Positions 10,168 to 19,545 are shown, counted from the stretch's first letter. The stretch is DNA of 64,000 nt from Streptomyces wedmorensis (GCF_000716445.1 NZ_JNWK01000049.1:25367-89366); one strand, 5' to 3'. The notes: generated from the letters alone by a model not told the origin. Made by a program: numbers and translations.

Positions 10168-10203
10168 CGCCCCGGCGACGTCCCGCACGGCGTCGCCGGG
10201 GCG
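10168..10203 (+). terminator. terminator of the NlpC/P60-like gene
   Basis: A perfect 13-bp stem (CGCCCCGGCGACG with CGTCGCCGGGGCG) and a 10-nt loop, 13 bp after the TGA at 10154. It argues that translation is meant to end before 10168. Confidence 0.85.
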
Positions 10204-10252
10204 GAGGGCGACCGCACCTGTCCGTCATCCCACGATCCGAAGGAACACAGCC

Positions 10253-12286
10253 ATGTCGTCACGGGGCATACGAACCGGCCTCCTCGCCGCCCTCACCACC
10301 CTCGGCGCCCTCGCCGTCACCGCGGCCCCCCAGGCCTCCGCGGCCGGCACCGCGGAGACCGCGTCCCGCGCCGTCACCTACCAGGGGCACACCTTCCACA
10401 TCCCCTCCGACTGGGCCGTCGTCGACCTGACCGCCGATCCCACCGCCTGCGTACGCTTCGACCGCCACGTCCTCTACCTCGGGACCCCCGGCGCGAACCA
10501 GAAGTGCCCCAGCGGGATCACCGGCAAGACCGACGCCCTGCTCGCCGAGCCCGTCCGCACGAGCGCGGACCGGCAGGGGGCCGAGCAGGCCCCCATGGAC
10601 CGGGAGGTGCGCGTCGCGGCGGACACCCTCACCGTCACCGCGACCTACGCCACCGACCCCGCCACCGTGACCGGCATCCTCGCCGACGCGGGCCTGCCCA
10701 CCCAGCCCCGCCCCGTGGCCATGACCGCGCAGGCGTCCGCCTCGGTCGCGACGCTGCCGGTGTCCGCCGTCAACTACACGGGCAAGGGCTTCGACGCCTG
10801 CACCGCGCCCAGCCCCACCCTCATGCAGGCGTGGAAGAACTCCTCCCCCTACGGTGCCGTCGGCATCTACGTGGGCGGCTCCGAGCGCGGCTGCGCCCAG
10901 CCGAACCTCACCCCCTCCTGGGTCGCCCAGCAGGCGAGCGCGGGCTGGAAGTTCATCCCGCTCTACGTCGGTGTCCAGGCCCCCGACCTCACCTCGCCCA
11001 CCTCCCAGGGCACCGCGTCCGCGGAGGACGCCGTGAACGACATGGCGGCGCTCGGCTTCGGCAGGGGCAGCCTCGTCTACTACGACATGGAGCACTACGC
11101 CGAGGGCCACCGCTCCGACGTCCTGGCCTTCCTCGCCGCCTGGACCAAGCGACTGCACGAACTGGGCTACAAGTCCGGCGTCTACGCCAGCTCCCTCTCC
11201 GGCACGGCCGACCTGGCCCAGACGAGCAGTGGATACCCCCGGCCGGACGTGATCTTCAACGCCCGCTGGAACGGCGTCGCGAACACCGAGGACGAGGTCA
11301 TCCCCGCCCACCTGTGGGCCGACCACCAGCGGGTCCACCAGTACGCCGGGAACGAGACGGAGACCTGGGGCGGCCAGACGCTGCAGATCGACCGCGACTA
11401 CCTCGACGTCTCGGTCGGCTCCGGCCCCACCACGAGCAAGGCCTCCCTCAACGGTGACGCGAACGCCGACATGGCGGTCCTGAACACCGCCGGCGACCTG
11501 GCGATACGGAACAACATCGGCGCCGGCGACGGCTTCGACGGCGGCAGCGTCGTCAGCCAGGGCTGGGCCAACTTCCTCGGCAACCCCGGACAGGGCCGCC
11601 TCTACTTCGCCGACACCGACGGCGACCGGCTGAAGGACCTCGTCGTCCACTCCACCGACGGCGACATCGCCATCCGCCGCAACCTCGGCGCCGGCAAGGG
11701 CTTCGGCAGCAGCACCGTCGTCAGCCAGGGCTGGGCCAACTTCCTCGGCGGCGCCGGCAAAGGCCGTCTGTACTTCGCCGACGCCAACGACGACGGCGAC
11801 GCCGACATGATCGTCCACTCGCCCGACGGCGACGTCGCCATCCGCCTCAACCACAACAACGGCGACTACTTCGACGGCGGCAGCGTCGTCAGCCAGGGCT
11901 GGGCCAACTTCCTCGGCAACGCCGGACAGGGCCGCCTCTCCTTCGCCGACGCCAACGGCGACGGCAACGCCGACATGATCGTCCACTCCACCGACGGCGA
12001 CATCGCCATCCGCCCCAACCTCGGCGCGGGCGACGGCTTCGGCACCAGCAAGACCGTCAGCCAGGGCTGGGCCAACTTCCTCGGCGGCACCGGCAAGGGC
12101 CGCCTCTACTTCGCCGACGCCACCGGCGACGGCAACGCCGACATGCTCGTCCACTCCACCGACGGCGACATCGCCATCCGCCCCAACCTCGGCGCCGGCG
12201 ACGGCTTCGGCACCAGCAAGACTGTCAGCCAGGGCTGGGCCAACTTCCTCGGCAACCCCGGCCAGGGCCGCCTCTCCTTCGACTGA
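10253..12286 (+). CDS. secreted DUF1906 (glycoside-hydrolase-like) protein with five FG-GAP/VCBS repeats
   Basis: 677 residues from ATG 10253, preceded by GAAGGA. A signal peptide (1 to about 30, ending in PQASAAG) and an N-terminal region of about 130 residues precede a DUF1906 domain (about 165-395). In it I see GFDACTAPSPTLMQAW, GIYVGGSERGCAQPN, FIPLYVGVQ, LVYYDMEHY and IDRDYLDVS, the Rv2525c-like TIM-barrel pattern related to GH25 lysozymes, with the acidic pair in YYDMEHY as candidate catalytic residues. Five 56-residue repeats with D-x-N-x-D-G-x-x-D loops follow. The repeats match those of the upstream hydrolase almost exactly. Both genes probably encode exported cell-wall-active enzymes sharing one type of binding module; the wall substrate is inferred. 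Confidence 0.88.
   Translation: MSSRGIRTGLLAALTTLGALAVTAAPQASAAGTAETASRAVTYQGHTFHIPSDWAVVDLTADPTACVRFDRHVLYLGTPGANQKCPSGITGKTDALLAEPVRTSADRQGAEQAPMDREVRVAADTLTVTATYATDPATVTGILADAGLPTQPRPVAMTAQASASVATLPVSAVNYTGKGFDACTAPSPTLMQAWKNSSPYGAVGIYVGGSERGCAQPNLTPSWVAQQASAGWKFIPLYVGVQAPDLTSPTSQGTASAEDAVNDMAALGFGRGSLVYYDMEHYAEGHRSDVLAFLAAWTKRLHELGYKSGVYASSLSGTADLAQTSSGYPRPDVIFNARWNGVANTEDEVIPAHLWADHQRVHQYAGNETETWGGQTLQIDRDYLDVSVGSGPTTSKASLNGDANADMAVLNTAGDLAIRNNIGAGDGFDGGSVVSQGWANFLGNPGQGRLYFADTDGDRLKDLVVHSTDGDIAIRRNLGAGKGFGSSTVVSQGWANFLGGAGKGRLYFADANDDGDADMIVHSPDGDVAIRLNHNNGDYFDGGSVVSQGWANFLGNAGQGRLSFADANGDGNADMIVHSTDGDIAIRPNLGAGDGFGTSKTVSQGWANFLGGTGKGRLYFADATGDGNADMLVHSTDGDIAIRPNLGAGDGFGTSKTVSQGWANFLGNPGQGRLSFD
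11446..12286 (+). repeat. VCBS/FG-GAP coding repeats, five 168-bp units
   Basis: Five tandem units of about 168 bp inside the DUF1906 gene, each with the string encoding VSQGWANFLG. Nucleotide identity with the units at 9638-10146 is very high by eye, including third positions, which suggests recent duplication or gene conversion. Confidence 0.85.
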
Positions 12287-12300
12287 GACACCCGAAACGA

Positions 12301-12340
12301 CGGAGCGCCCCGACCAGTCGAAACCGGTCGGGGCGCTCCG
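12301..12340 (+). terminator. terminator of the DUF1906 gene
   Basis: A perfect 15-bp stem (CGGAGCGCCCCGACC with its complement) around a 10-nt loop, 14 bp after the stop codon. Confidence 0.85.
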
Positions 12341-12376
12341 CGGCAGGTCAGAGGGTCTCCCCTCGCCTGCGCTCGG

Positions 12377-12449
12377 TAGGCCGTGTGGGACTCGAACCCA
12401 CAACCAATGGATTAAAAGTCCACTGCTCTGCCAATTGAGCTAACGGCCC
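12377..12449 (-). tRNA. tRNA-Lys (TTT)
   Basis: A 73-nt cloverleaf with anticodon loop CTTTTAA (anticodon TTT), T-loop GGTTCGAGTCC, acceptor GGGCCGT and a G1-U72 wobble. CCA is not encoded. Confidence 0.93.
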
Positions 12450-12548
12450 GTGGACAAGCACACCCGAGCAGCATAGCCCGAGAGATCCCCGGAACCGATC
12501 GGGTATCCGACACCGGCCGCGCCGTGCGTCGGCCCGGCCGCCCGCCGG

Positions 12549-12571
12549 GCCCCGGCCGTGGCGGCCGGGGC
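12549..12571 (-). terminator. hairpin downstream of the large FG-GAP protein gene
   Basis: A perfect 10-bp GC stem (GCCCCGGCCG/CGGCCGGGGC) with a 3-nt loop, 38 bp beyond the stop of the minus-strand gene. Confidence 0.65.
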
Positions 12572-12609
12572 GACGGGGGCGTACGGGCAGCGGGCCGGAC
12601 GGGTGGGCG

Positions 12610-15600
12610 TCAGAAGAGGCCCTTGTAGGTGTTCCAGCCGCCGGTGCCGATGAGCATGCGGGGGCCGTAGGAGCCGCCGCAGGTGCCGTCGTAACCGTAG
12701 AGCCGGCCGGCCGTGTCGCGGGCGGTGAGGTCGGCGCAGCCGTCGCCGGAGATGTCACCGGTGCCCACCACCGCGGTGTAGACGCCCCAGCCGGTGCCCG
12801 CCTTGACGCGGGGGCTGAAACCACCGGTCGCCGTGGCGTAGTAACGCCACAGGACGCCGGAGGCGTCGATGCCGAGCAGGTCGCCCCGTCCGTCGCGGTT
12901 GAGGTCGCCGGCCCCGATGACCTTCTTGTACAGCTTCCAGTTGGTGCCGGTCCGGACCCGGGGCTTCATCCGGTGGTCGGCCGTGCCGGCGTAGAAGTAC
13001 ATGTCGCCGGTCGTCGTCTGGCGGGCGATCAGGTCGGTGAAGCCGTCGCCGTTCGCGTCGCCGGGGGACGTCAGGATGTCGTACTGCCCCCAGCCCGAGC
13101 CGAGCAGCGTGTACGGCGAGGAGGCCGACACGACCTTCCCGCAGCCGGGCCGGTACGCCCGCAGCTGGTCGCCGACCCGGGCGAGGACGTCCGCGCAGCC
13201 GTCGGCGTTCACGTCGCCGAACGGCACGAGGACGGAAGTGGCGGGGAACTTCGTGCCCGTCCCGGTCATGCGCGCGGACAGCCCGCCGTACGCGTCGCCG
13301 CGGTACATCGACACCAGGCCGGCCGTGTCCATCGCGAGCAGGTCGCCCTGGCCGTCGTTCCCGGCCATGTCACGCCAGGCCGGCTGGCCGCCGGAGACCG
13401 TGACCGTGCCGGTCAGGGACAGGTCGCTGCCCTGCCCGTCCGCCGTGTTCGCCTGCAGGTGCCAGGTGTACCGGGCGTTCGCGACGGGCTTCCCCGCCGC
13501 CGTCTTCCCGTCCCAGGTGACGTCGATACGGCTCCGGGTCTCGCCGCCCCCGTAGACGCGGACCGGGTTCCCGGACAGGTCGCGCAGCGTCAGCTGCCAG
13601 TACGACGAGGGCTTGGACAGCGCCCAGGACACCTTCCAGCCGTCCTGCGCCCGCATGGTCGCCGGCACGTTCGCCGAGGCGGCGGTGAGGTCGGAGGTGG
13701 GGACACCGGGCCACACGACGTGGACGAGGTTCTCGGCGTCCTTGTACGCGACGGCCCCGCCGAAGCGGTCCACGGTCCAGGACTCGCGGCGGGCGCCGCG
13801 CACGGGAGCGGAGTCGACGAGCCTGCGCACCGCCGGCTTGCCGTTGGTGACCTTGGTCAGGTCGGTGAGCCGGAGGTACTCGCCGGCGTCCCGGTCGACG
13901 ACGTAGCCGTCGCCCAGCAGGGCGCCGCCGGCCGCTCCCGTGGTCAGCTGCAGCTTCGTGTTCGTCTTGAGGTCGACCACGCCCTGCTGGGCCGACCCGC
14001 ATCCCCAGTACAGCCAGCGGCCGGCGGACGCCTGAAGCTCCGTCGGGACGCACGCCGCACCGGTCGTGACCTTGCCGAGGTCCTTGCCGGTGGCCAGGTC
14101 GGTCCGCGCCACCTCGCCCGCCGCGGCCGAACCCGCGTACAGGGTGTCCCCCCAGAGGGCCGCCGGCGCGGACGGCGTCTCGCGGACGACGCTCTGCGCG
14201 TCGAGGTCCACGACGAGCGTCCGGCTGCTGCCCTGGAAGACCGCGCGGCGGCCGAAGACGTCGGTGATCCGTCCGTTCGTCTCGCCGGTGTACACCCGGC
14301 TCACCTGACCGGCGGAGGTGCGGGCGGTGACCTCCAGCGCCCGGGAGGCGTCACGGGCCAAATAGACCGTACGGCCGTCCCCGCTGTCGAACAGCGGCGT
14401 GCTGCCGTCCAGTTCCCTCGTCTCCGCGCCCGCCCACACCGGCTGCGGATGACCGGTGTGCACCGGCCCGACCGGAAGCGGCGTCCGGCCGTAGAAGCCG
14501 CTGCCCTGAGGGGTGTTCAGCTCCAGGGTGGAGAGCCGGCCCGCGCCGAGGGCCAGCGACCTCACCTCGGCCGGCAGCGGCTCGAGACGGCGCAGCTTCT
14601 CCAGGACCGGCGCGCCGCCGTCCTTCGCCGGGACGGCCTTGAAGAGGGACCAGTCGGAGGACGACGTGCCGCCGACGACGGCCGCGCCCCCGCCCGTGAT
14701 CTGGGTGAGTTCGGCCTCGGCCTTCCCCAGCAGGGTCTGGCTCCGGCCGTCGGGGTGGAGGGCGACGAGCGGCCGGTTCAGGGCGGCGTCCGTGCCGGAG
14801 GCGTCGCCGACCGCGAGGATCCAGTCGCCGACCAGGCCGATGCGGTCGGTGCCCAGGCCCTCGGGGAGTACGCGGGTCTGCTCGGGCCCGGCGAGGGCGG
14901 AGCGCTGCCGCACGTGCACCGTGCGGTTCCTGTCCACCCAGGCGATCCGGTCGGGGCCGACGGCCACCGGCGCGACGAGCACGCTCCCGGTCGGGGTGGG
15001 GGCGTCCAGCACGGTCAGCTGCCCGGTGCTCAGGTCGACGACGCCCAGGTCGGTGTAGTCGTACGGCTGCGTGGCGCCCGTACGGCCGAAGCGGATCACG
15101 GCGACGGAGGCGTCACCGGCCGCGAGCCGCGCGTGGTGCAGGTCCGCGTCCGCGGGCCAGCCGGTCACCGGGACCGGGGCCGCCGCCGGGTCCCCGGCGC
15201 TTCGCAGGTAGTACCCGGTCGTCGTGGAGAGGTCCTCGGCCGACGCGTACTGCTGGAAGAGCAGCGTGTCCCCGAGCAGCCCCCGGTAGCCCGCGTCGCG
15301 CGGCATGTCGAGCGTCCGCTCGGTGCCGGTCGTCAGGTCGCGGAGGTAGTGGCTGCCGATGCCCCGCTGGACGTAGAGCCACCGCCCGCCCGTGCCGGAC
15401 TCCGCGAACGGCAGGAACCCCTTGTCGTACCCCAGCGGAACGCTCTTCGCGGGGTCGGCGAAGTCCGTCCACTCCAGCTGCCCGCCGGCCCCCTCGGTCT
15501 CGTGCACGTAGCCCGTCGGCCCGACCGCCGTGACGGTCTCCTGCCGTGGCACGTCCCGCCAGTTCGGCGCGACGTCCAGCTGGTCGATCCCCACGATCGG

Positions 15601-15711
15601 CGACGCCTGCGCCGTGATGACGGGCGACAGCACGACACCCGACGCGAGCATCGTGGTGGCCAGGACGGCGATACGCGCGCGGGGACGCCGCGCGCGTGCG
15701 AAACGAGACAA
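12610..15711 (-). CDS. large secreted protein: propeller-like domain, FlgD-type Ig domain, FG-GAP/VCBS repeats
   Basis: About 1033 residues from a TTG at 15709-15711 preceded by GGGGAGGG; the open frame extends to 15786 (25 more residues), so the start is uncertain. The signal peptide runs from RFARARRPRARIAVLATTML to VITAQA. Residues about 40-690 are beta-rich with repeated GDRIAWVD- and GDWILAVGD-like units, resembling a TolB/YncE-type propeller. A FlgD-like Ig domain follows (PVRVYGGGETRSRIDVTWDG, then AGKPVANARYTWHL). The last 250 residues hold VCBS/FG-GAP units (GDVNADGCADVLAR, GDANGDGFTDLIAR, GDLNRDGRGDLLGI, GDISGDGCADLTAR). These differ clearly from the repeats of the two preceding genes. 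It is probably a surface or extracellular binding protein; function unknown. Confidence 0.83.
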   Translation of the reverse strand: MSRFARARRPRARIAVLATTMLASGVVLSPVITAQASPIVGIDQLDVAPNWRDVPRQETVTAVGPTGYVHETEGAGGQLEWTDFADPAKSVPLGYDKGFLPFAESGTGGRWLYVQRGIGSHYLRDLTTGTERTLDMPRDAGYRGLLGDTLLFQQYASAEDLSTTTGYYLRSAGDPAAAPVPVTGWPADADLHHARLAAGDASVAVIRFGRTGATQPYDYTDLGVVDLSTGQLTVLDAPTPTGSVLVAPVAVGPDRIAWVDRNRTVHVRQRSALAGPEQTRVLPEGLGTDRIGLVGDWILAVGDASGTDAALNRPLVALHPDGRSQTLLGKAEAELTQITGGGAAVVGGTSSSDWSLFKAVPAKDGGAPVLEKLRRLEPLPAEVRSLALGAGRLSTLELNTPQGSGFYGRTPLPVGPVHTGHPQPVWAGAETRELDGSTPLFDSGDGRTVYLARDASRALEVTARTSAGQVSRVYTGETNGRITDVFGRRAVFQGSSRTLVVDLDAQSVVRETPSAPAALWGDTLYAGSAAAGEVARTDLATGKDLGKVTTGAACVPTELQASAGRWLYWGCGSAQQGVVDLKTNTKLQLTTGAAGGALLGDGYVVDRDAGEYLRLTDLTKVTNGKPAVRRLVDSAPVRGARRESWTVDRFGGAVAYKDAENLVHVVWPGVPTSDLTAASANVPATMRAQDGWKVSWALSKPSSYWQLTLRDLSGNPVRVYGGGETRSRIDVTWDGKTAAGKPVANARYTWHLQANTADGQGSDLSLTGTVTVSGGQPAWRDMAGNDGQGDLLAMDTAGLVSMYRGDAYGGLSARMTGTGTKFPATSVLVPFGDVNADGCADVLARVGDQLRAYRPGCGKVVSASSPYTLLGSGWGQYDILTSPGDANGDGFTDLIARQTTTGDMYFYAGTADHRMKPRVRTGTNWKLYKKVIGAGDLNRDGRGDLLGIDASGVLWRYYATATGGFSPRVKAGTGWGVYTAVVGTGDISGDGCADLTARDTAGRLYGYDGTCGGSYGPRMLIGTGGWNTYKGLF

Positions 15712-15834
15712 AGAGAGGTCCCTCCCCGGGGCAACCTGATGTTCCGAGATCGGGCGGAAGTCTCCGTCGGCCCCCCTGGCCGGCACTCCCCACCCGTCGA
15801 CCGCTTGAGCGTATCCCGTCGCGCCCCCGTACGA

Positions 15835-15877
15835 CTCAGGGCCCGCCCCGGCACCGAAGTGCGGGGCGGGCCCTGAG
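15835..15877. terminator. terminator between the DEAD-box helicase gene and the FG-GAP protein gene
   Basis: A perfect 16-bp stem (arm CTCAGGGCCCGCCCCG) with an 11-nt loop, 25 bp beyond the stop of the minus-strand helicase gene. Confidence 0.85.
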
Positions 15878-15901
15878 GCTCGTTCAGCGGTTCACGGCAG
15901 G

Positions 15902-18241
15902 TCAGCCGTTGCGCTTCCAGCGGGGCTTGTCGTCGCGACGGCCGAAGGAGCCGCCGGTCGAGCCGGTGCCGCGGTGGTCGTCGCGACGGCCGAAGGGACG
16001 GTCGCCGCCACCGGAGCGGAAGCCGCCGGAGGGACGGTCGTCACGACGGTCGCGGTTGAAGGGACGGTCGCTGCCGCGGTGGCCGCCGGTGGGGCGGTCG
16101 TTGTCGCGGCGCTCGAAGGGGCGGCCGCCGCGGTCGTCACGGTTGAAGCCACCGGACGGACGGTCGTCACGGCGGAAGCCACCACGGTCGCCACCACGGT
16201 CGTCACGGTTGAAGCCACCCGAGGGACGGTCGTCACGGCGGAAGCCACCGGACGGACGGTCGTTGTCGCGACGGAAGCCGCCACGGTCGCCACCACGGTC
16301 GTCACGGTTGAAGCCACCCGAGGGACGGTCGTCACGGCGGAAGCCACCGGACGGACGGTCGTCACGGCGGAAGCCGCCACGGTCGCCACCACGGTCGTCA
16401 CGGTTGAAGCCACCGGACGGACGGTCGTCACGGCGGAAGCCACCGGACGGACGGTCGTTGTCGCGACGGAAGCCACCGGACGGACGGTCGTCGCGACGGA
16501 AGCCACCACGGTCGCCACCACGGTCGTCACGGTTGAAGCCACCGGACGGACGGTCGTCGCGACGGAAGCCGCCACGGTCGCCACCGCGGTCGCGGCGCTC
16601 GTAGTTGCCGCGCTCGTCGCGGGCCGGGCGCTCCTCGCGGCGCTGCTCCTCGACGCGGGCGGCGCGCTCGGCCTCGACGGCCGCGGCGGCCACCTCGGCC
16701 TCGGCGGCCTCGGTCACCTCGGCGACGGCGGCCTCGGGGTCCTCGCCGCGCTCGCGGGCGGCGCGGGCCACCAGGCGGTCGGCCTCCTCGCGGAGCTCGA
16801 CGGCACGGCGCTGGAGGCGCTCCAGCTGCTTGGTCAGGTCGACGACCTCGCGCTCGGCCTGCTTGGCCGAGTTGTTCGCGGAGTCGGCCTGGACCTCGGT
16901 CAGCGAACGGGCGCCGGTGATCTCGGCGACCTCCGGGTCGAACGCGCCGGCGCCGCCGACGATGTGGCGCGTGGCGTCGACGCCCGCGTCCTCCATCAGG
17001 CGGAAGATCTGGCGGCGCTGGTGCGGCAGGGCCAGGGAGACCACGACACCGGAGCGGCCGGCGCGGGCGGTACGGCCCGAGCGGTGCAGGTAGTCCTTGT
17101 GGTCGCCGGCCGGGTCCACGTTCAGGACCAGGTCGATGCCGTCGACGTGGATGCCTCGGGCGGCGACGTCGGTCGCGACGAGCGCGTTGACGTAGCCGTC
17201 CTTGAAGTCGGCCAGGGTGCGCGTACGGGCGCCCTGGGTCATGCCGCCGTGCAGGGCGTCGGCCTTCACACCGGAGTCGCGCAGCTGTTCGGCGATGCGG
17301 TCGGCACCGAGCTGGGTGCGGACGAAGATGATCGTGCGGCCCTTGCGGGCGGCGATCGCGGCGGTGACCGGCGCCTTGTCCTTCGGCTTCACGACGAGGA
17401 CGTGGTGGGTCATGGTGGTGACGGCACCGGCGGACGGGTCGACCTCGTGCGTGATCGGGTCCACCAGGTAGCGCTTGACCAGGCTGTCGATCTCGTTCTC
17501 CAGGGTGGCGGAGAAGAGGAGGCGCTGGCCGCCGACCGGGACCTGGTCGAGCAGCTCGGTGACCTCGGGCAGGAAGCCCAGGTCGGCCATCTGGTCGGCC
17601 TCGTCGAGGACGGCGATCTGGACGTTCTCGAGGGAGCAGGCGCCGCGGTTGATGATGTCGCGGAGACGGCCCGGGGTGGCGACGAGGATGTCGACGCCGC
17701 GCTCCAGGGCGTAGATCTGGTTGCCCATGGACGTACCGCCGCAGACGACCTTCATCTTGAGGCCGAGCACGTCGCCGTACGGCTGGAGGGCGTCCGCGAC
17801 CTGCATCGCGAGCTCACGGGTCGGGGTGAGGATGACGCCGCGGGGCTTCTTCTTGTCGGTGTGACCGCCGGCCAGGGTGGCGAGCAGCGGCAGACCGAAG
17901 GAGAGGGTCTTGCCGGAGCCGGTGCGGCCGCGGCCGAGGATGTCCTTGCCGGCCAGGGCGTCCGGGATGGTCGCGGCCTGGATCGGGAAGGGGGTGGTGA
18001 CGCCGTTCTGGGCGAGCTTGCGCACGACGCCCTCGGGCAGACCGAGGTCGCCGAAGGTGATGGTGGGCTCGTCGGAGTCCGTGGACTCCTCGGACTCCTC
18101 GTCGAAGACGTCGGAGTCGGCGTCGAGGACCTCGTCGACGGTGATGTCGGCCTCGAGCTCGGCGATCTCGGTGGCCTCTACGGCCTCGACGATCTCGTCG
18201 TTCTCGGGCATGACGGCGTGGTCAGAACTGAAAATGGACAT
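15902..18241 (-). CDS. DEAD-box ATP-dependent RNA helicase with long GGFRRDD-type tail
   Basis: 779 residues. An acidic N-terminal extension (1 to about 60) precedes the helicase core: Q-motif (FGDLGLPEGV...TTPFPIQ), Walker A GRTGSGKT (about 105-112), PTREL, VATPGR, DEAD in VLDEADQM, SAT in LLFSATLE, and HRSGRTARAG. A coiled, Glu/Ala-rich segment (about 450-560) is followed by about 210 residues of tandem GGFRRDDRPSGGF and GGFNRDDRGGDR units. The core unwinds RNA in ribosome assembly or mRNA decay. The RGG-like tail should bind RNA nonspecifically and may support condensate formation. I chose ATG 18239-18241 (MSIFSSDH). Confidence 0.95.
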   Translation of the reverse strand: MSIFSSDHAVMPENDEIVEAVEATEIAELEADITVDEVLDADSDVFDEESEESTDSDEPTITFGDLGLPEGVVRKLAQNGVTTPFPIQAATIPDALAGKDILGRGRTGSGKTLSFGLPLLATLAGGHTDKKKPRGVILTPTRELAMQVADALQPYGDVLGLKMKVVCGGTSMGNQIYALERGVDILVATPGRLRDIINRGACSLENVQIAVLDEADQMADLGFLPEVTELLDQVPVGGQRLLFSATLENEIDSLVKRYLVDPITHEVDPSAGAVTTMTHHVLVVKPKDKAPVTAAIAARKGRTIIFVRTQLGADRIAEQLRDSGVKADALHGGMTQGARTRTLADFKDGYVNALVATDVAARGIHVDGIDLVLNVDPAGDHKDYLHRSGRTARAGRSGVVVSLALPHQRRQIFRLMEDAGVDATRHIVGGAGAFDPEVAEITGARSLTEVQADSANNSAKQAEREVVDLTKQLERLQRRAVELREEADRLVARAARERGEDPEAAVAEVTEAAEAEVAAAAVEAERAARVEEQRREERPARDERGNYERRDRGGDRGGFRRDDRPSGGFNRDDRGGDRGGFRRDDRPSGGFRRDNDRPSGGFRRDDRPSGGFNRDDRGGDRGGFRRDDRPSGGFRRDDRPSGGFNRDDRGGDRGGFRRDNDRPSGGFRRDDRPSGGFNRDDRGGDRGGFRRDDRPSGGFNRDDRGGRPFERRDNDRPTGGHRGSDRPFNRDRRDDRPSGGFRSGGGDRPFGRRDDHRGTGSTGGSFGRRDDKPRWKRNG
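16105..16600 (-). repeat. tandem coding repeats of the helicase tail
   Basis: Alternating units of about 30-60 bp encode GGFRRDDRPSGG and GGFNRDDRGGDR. Sequence such as GGACGGTCGTCACGGCGGAA recurs with little change, so the copy number is likely to vary between strains and to be fragile in short-read assembly. Confidence 0.9.
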
Positions 18242-18438
18242 GCGAAATGCGAAACCTTCCGGAGTCTCGGCACGCGCCCGTCAACTCCGTGATTTCGCAA
18301 ACGACCGCCTCAATGCGGTCAGCCACGGCTAGGGAGAGTACGCGCCACGCGGCGCTCTTCTGTGTCGGCGCCGGGCAATAGGATCAAGCGATCTACCACC
18401 ATACGGACTCTCCCCCACCTATGGCAAATCGGACTACG

Positions 18439-19095
18439 TCACACTGGTCCGACCTGCGGCGACGCCGACGGCTCCGAGGGCGCCCCCGGCCCGTCCGCCG
18501 CCCGCATCGCGCCCAGCTGGGTGCCGGTGCCGGACGGCGGCGGATCGGTGGGGTTCGAGGTCGGTTCCGGGGTCGGCTCGGGCGTCGGGTCCGTCGGCTC
18601 GGGCGTCGGCTCCGGGGTCGGCTCGGACGGCTCCTGCGTCGGCGTGGGCCCGCCGCCGGGTCCGCCGCCGTTCGCGCCGCCGTTCCCGTTGTCACCGTTC
18701 CCGCCGCCGGCCGCGCCGCCCGGACCCTGCTGGCCGCCCGTCGGCTGCGGCTTCGGCGAACCGTCGGGGCCGCCCGGGCCCTCGACCGGCAGCACCGCGC
18801 CCGCGGAGGGCTTCGCCGTGATCGAGGGCGAACCGCTCGGCACCGGGGACTCCGTGCCCGCCCCGGCCGCCTGGGGCCCGGTCCCCCTGCCCGGCCGGCC
18901 GTTCCAGGTGCCGCCGCCGGCCGCGCCCCCGTCACCGCCGCCGGAGTCGGCCGTCACGCCCTGCTTCCCCCCGGACGCGCCGGGTGCCGGCTTCGCCCCT
19001 TCGTCACCGACACTCATACAGCCACTGAGACCGGCGCAGGCCGCGACGGCCAGCGCGGTGGCGGCCCATCTCACCGGGGTGGGCAAATGGCGCAC
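18439..19095 (-). CDS. lipoprotein with Gly/Asn-rich and Pro-Thr-Glu repeat regions
   Basis: 218 residues from a GTG at 19093-19095 that has the good site GGAGGTG with 5-nt spacing; an ATG seven codons upstream is less likely. The signal peptide ends in the lipobox LSGC (C26), so this is a lipid-anchored exported protein. The rest is low-complexity: Gly/Ser-rich, then a GGNGDNGNGG stretch and a (PTPE)n-type run (TPEPTPEPTDPTPEPTPEPT). It shows no catalytic domain and looks like a wall-spanning spacer. It lies 99 bp downstream of the zincin gene on the same strand. Confidence 0.75.
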   Translation of the reverse strand: MRHLPTPVRWAATALAVAACAGLSGCMSVGDEGAKPAPGASGGKQGVTADSGGGDGGAAGGGTWNGRPGRGTGPQAAGAGTESPVPSGSPSITAKPSAGAVLPVEGPGGPDGSPKPQPTGGQQGPGGAAGGGNGDNGNGGANGGGPGGGPTPTQEPSEPTPEPTPEPTDPTPEPTPEPTSNPTDPPPSGTGTQLGAMRAADGPGAPSEPSASPQVGPV

Positions 19096-19194
19096 AGGGG
19101 CACCTCCAGGACACATCGGGCAGGAACGGAACGCGTCACCCTGCCCAACTCCCTTTGCGCCACATGGGACACGCCCGGATGCCGCCGGGCCGGC

Positions 19195-19545
19195 TCAGCC
19201 GTAGCCCAGTGCGTGCAGCCGCTCGTCGTCGATGCCGAAGTGGTGGGCGATCTCGTGCACCACGGTGATCTCGGTCTCCGCGACCACGTCCTCGCGCGAC
19301 TCGCACATCCGCAGCGTCGGCCCCCGGTAGATCGTGATCCGGTCCGGCAGCACCCCCGCGTACCACTCGCCCCGCTCGGTCAGCGGCGTCCCCTCGTACA
19401 GACCGAGCAGCTCCGGATCGTCCGGGGCGGGCTCGTCCTCCACGAACACGGCGACGTTGTCCATCAGCCGCGTCAGCTCCGGCGGAATCCGGTCCAGGGC
19501 CTCGGCGACAAGCTCCTCGAACTCCTCGCGCGTCATCTCCAGCAC
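19195..19545 (-). CDS. small metallopeptidase-like (zincin) protein
   Basis: 116 residues with the zinc-protease signature HEIAHHFGIDD (HExxHxxGxxD) near the C-terminus, characteristic of the small bacterial zincin family PF06262 (minimal metallopeptidases). The N-terminus FEELVAEALDRIPPELTRLMDNVAVFVEDEP is typical of that family. No signal peptide is present, so it acts in the cytoplasm. The physiological substrate of the family is not known. Confidence 0.9.
   Translation of the reverse strand: MLEMTREEFEELVAEALDRIPPELTRLMDNVAVFVEDEPAPDDPELLGLYEGTPLTERGEWYAGVLPDRITIYRGPTLRMCESREDVVAETEITVVHEIAHHFGIDDERLHALGYG

Noticed and set aside
16105..16600. Regular repeats that might suggest a CRISPR array
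   Set aside because: The units are in frame within a DEAD-box helicase gene and encode a GGFRRDD-type tail; there are no unique spacers.
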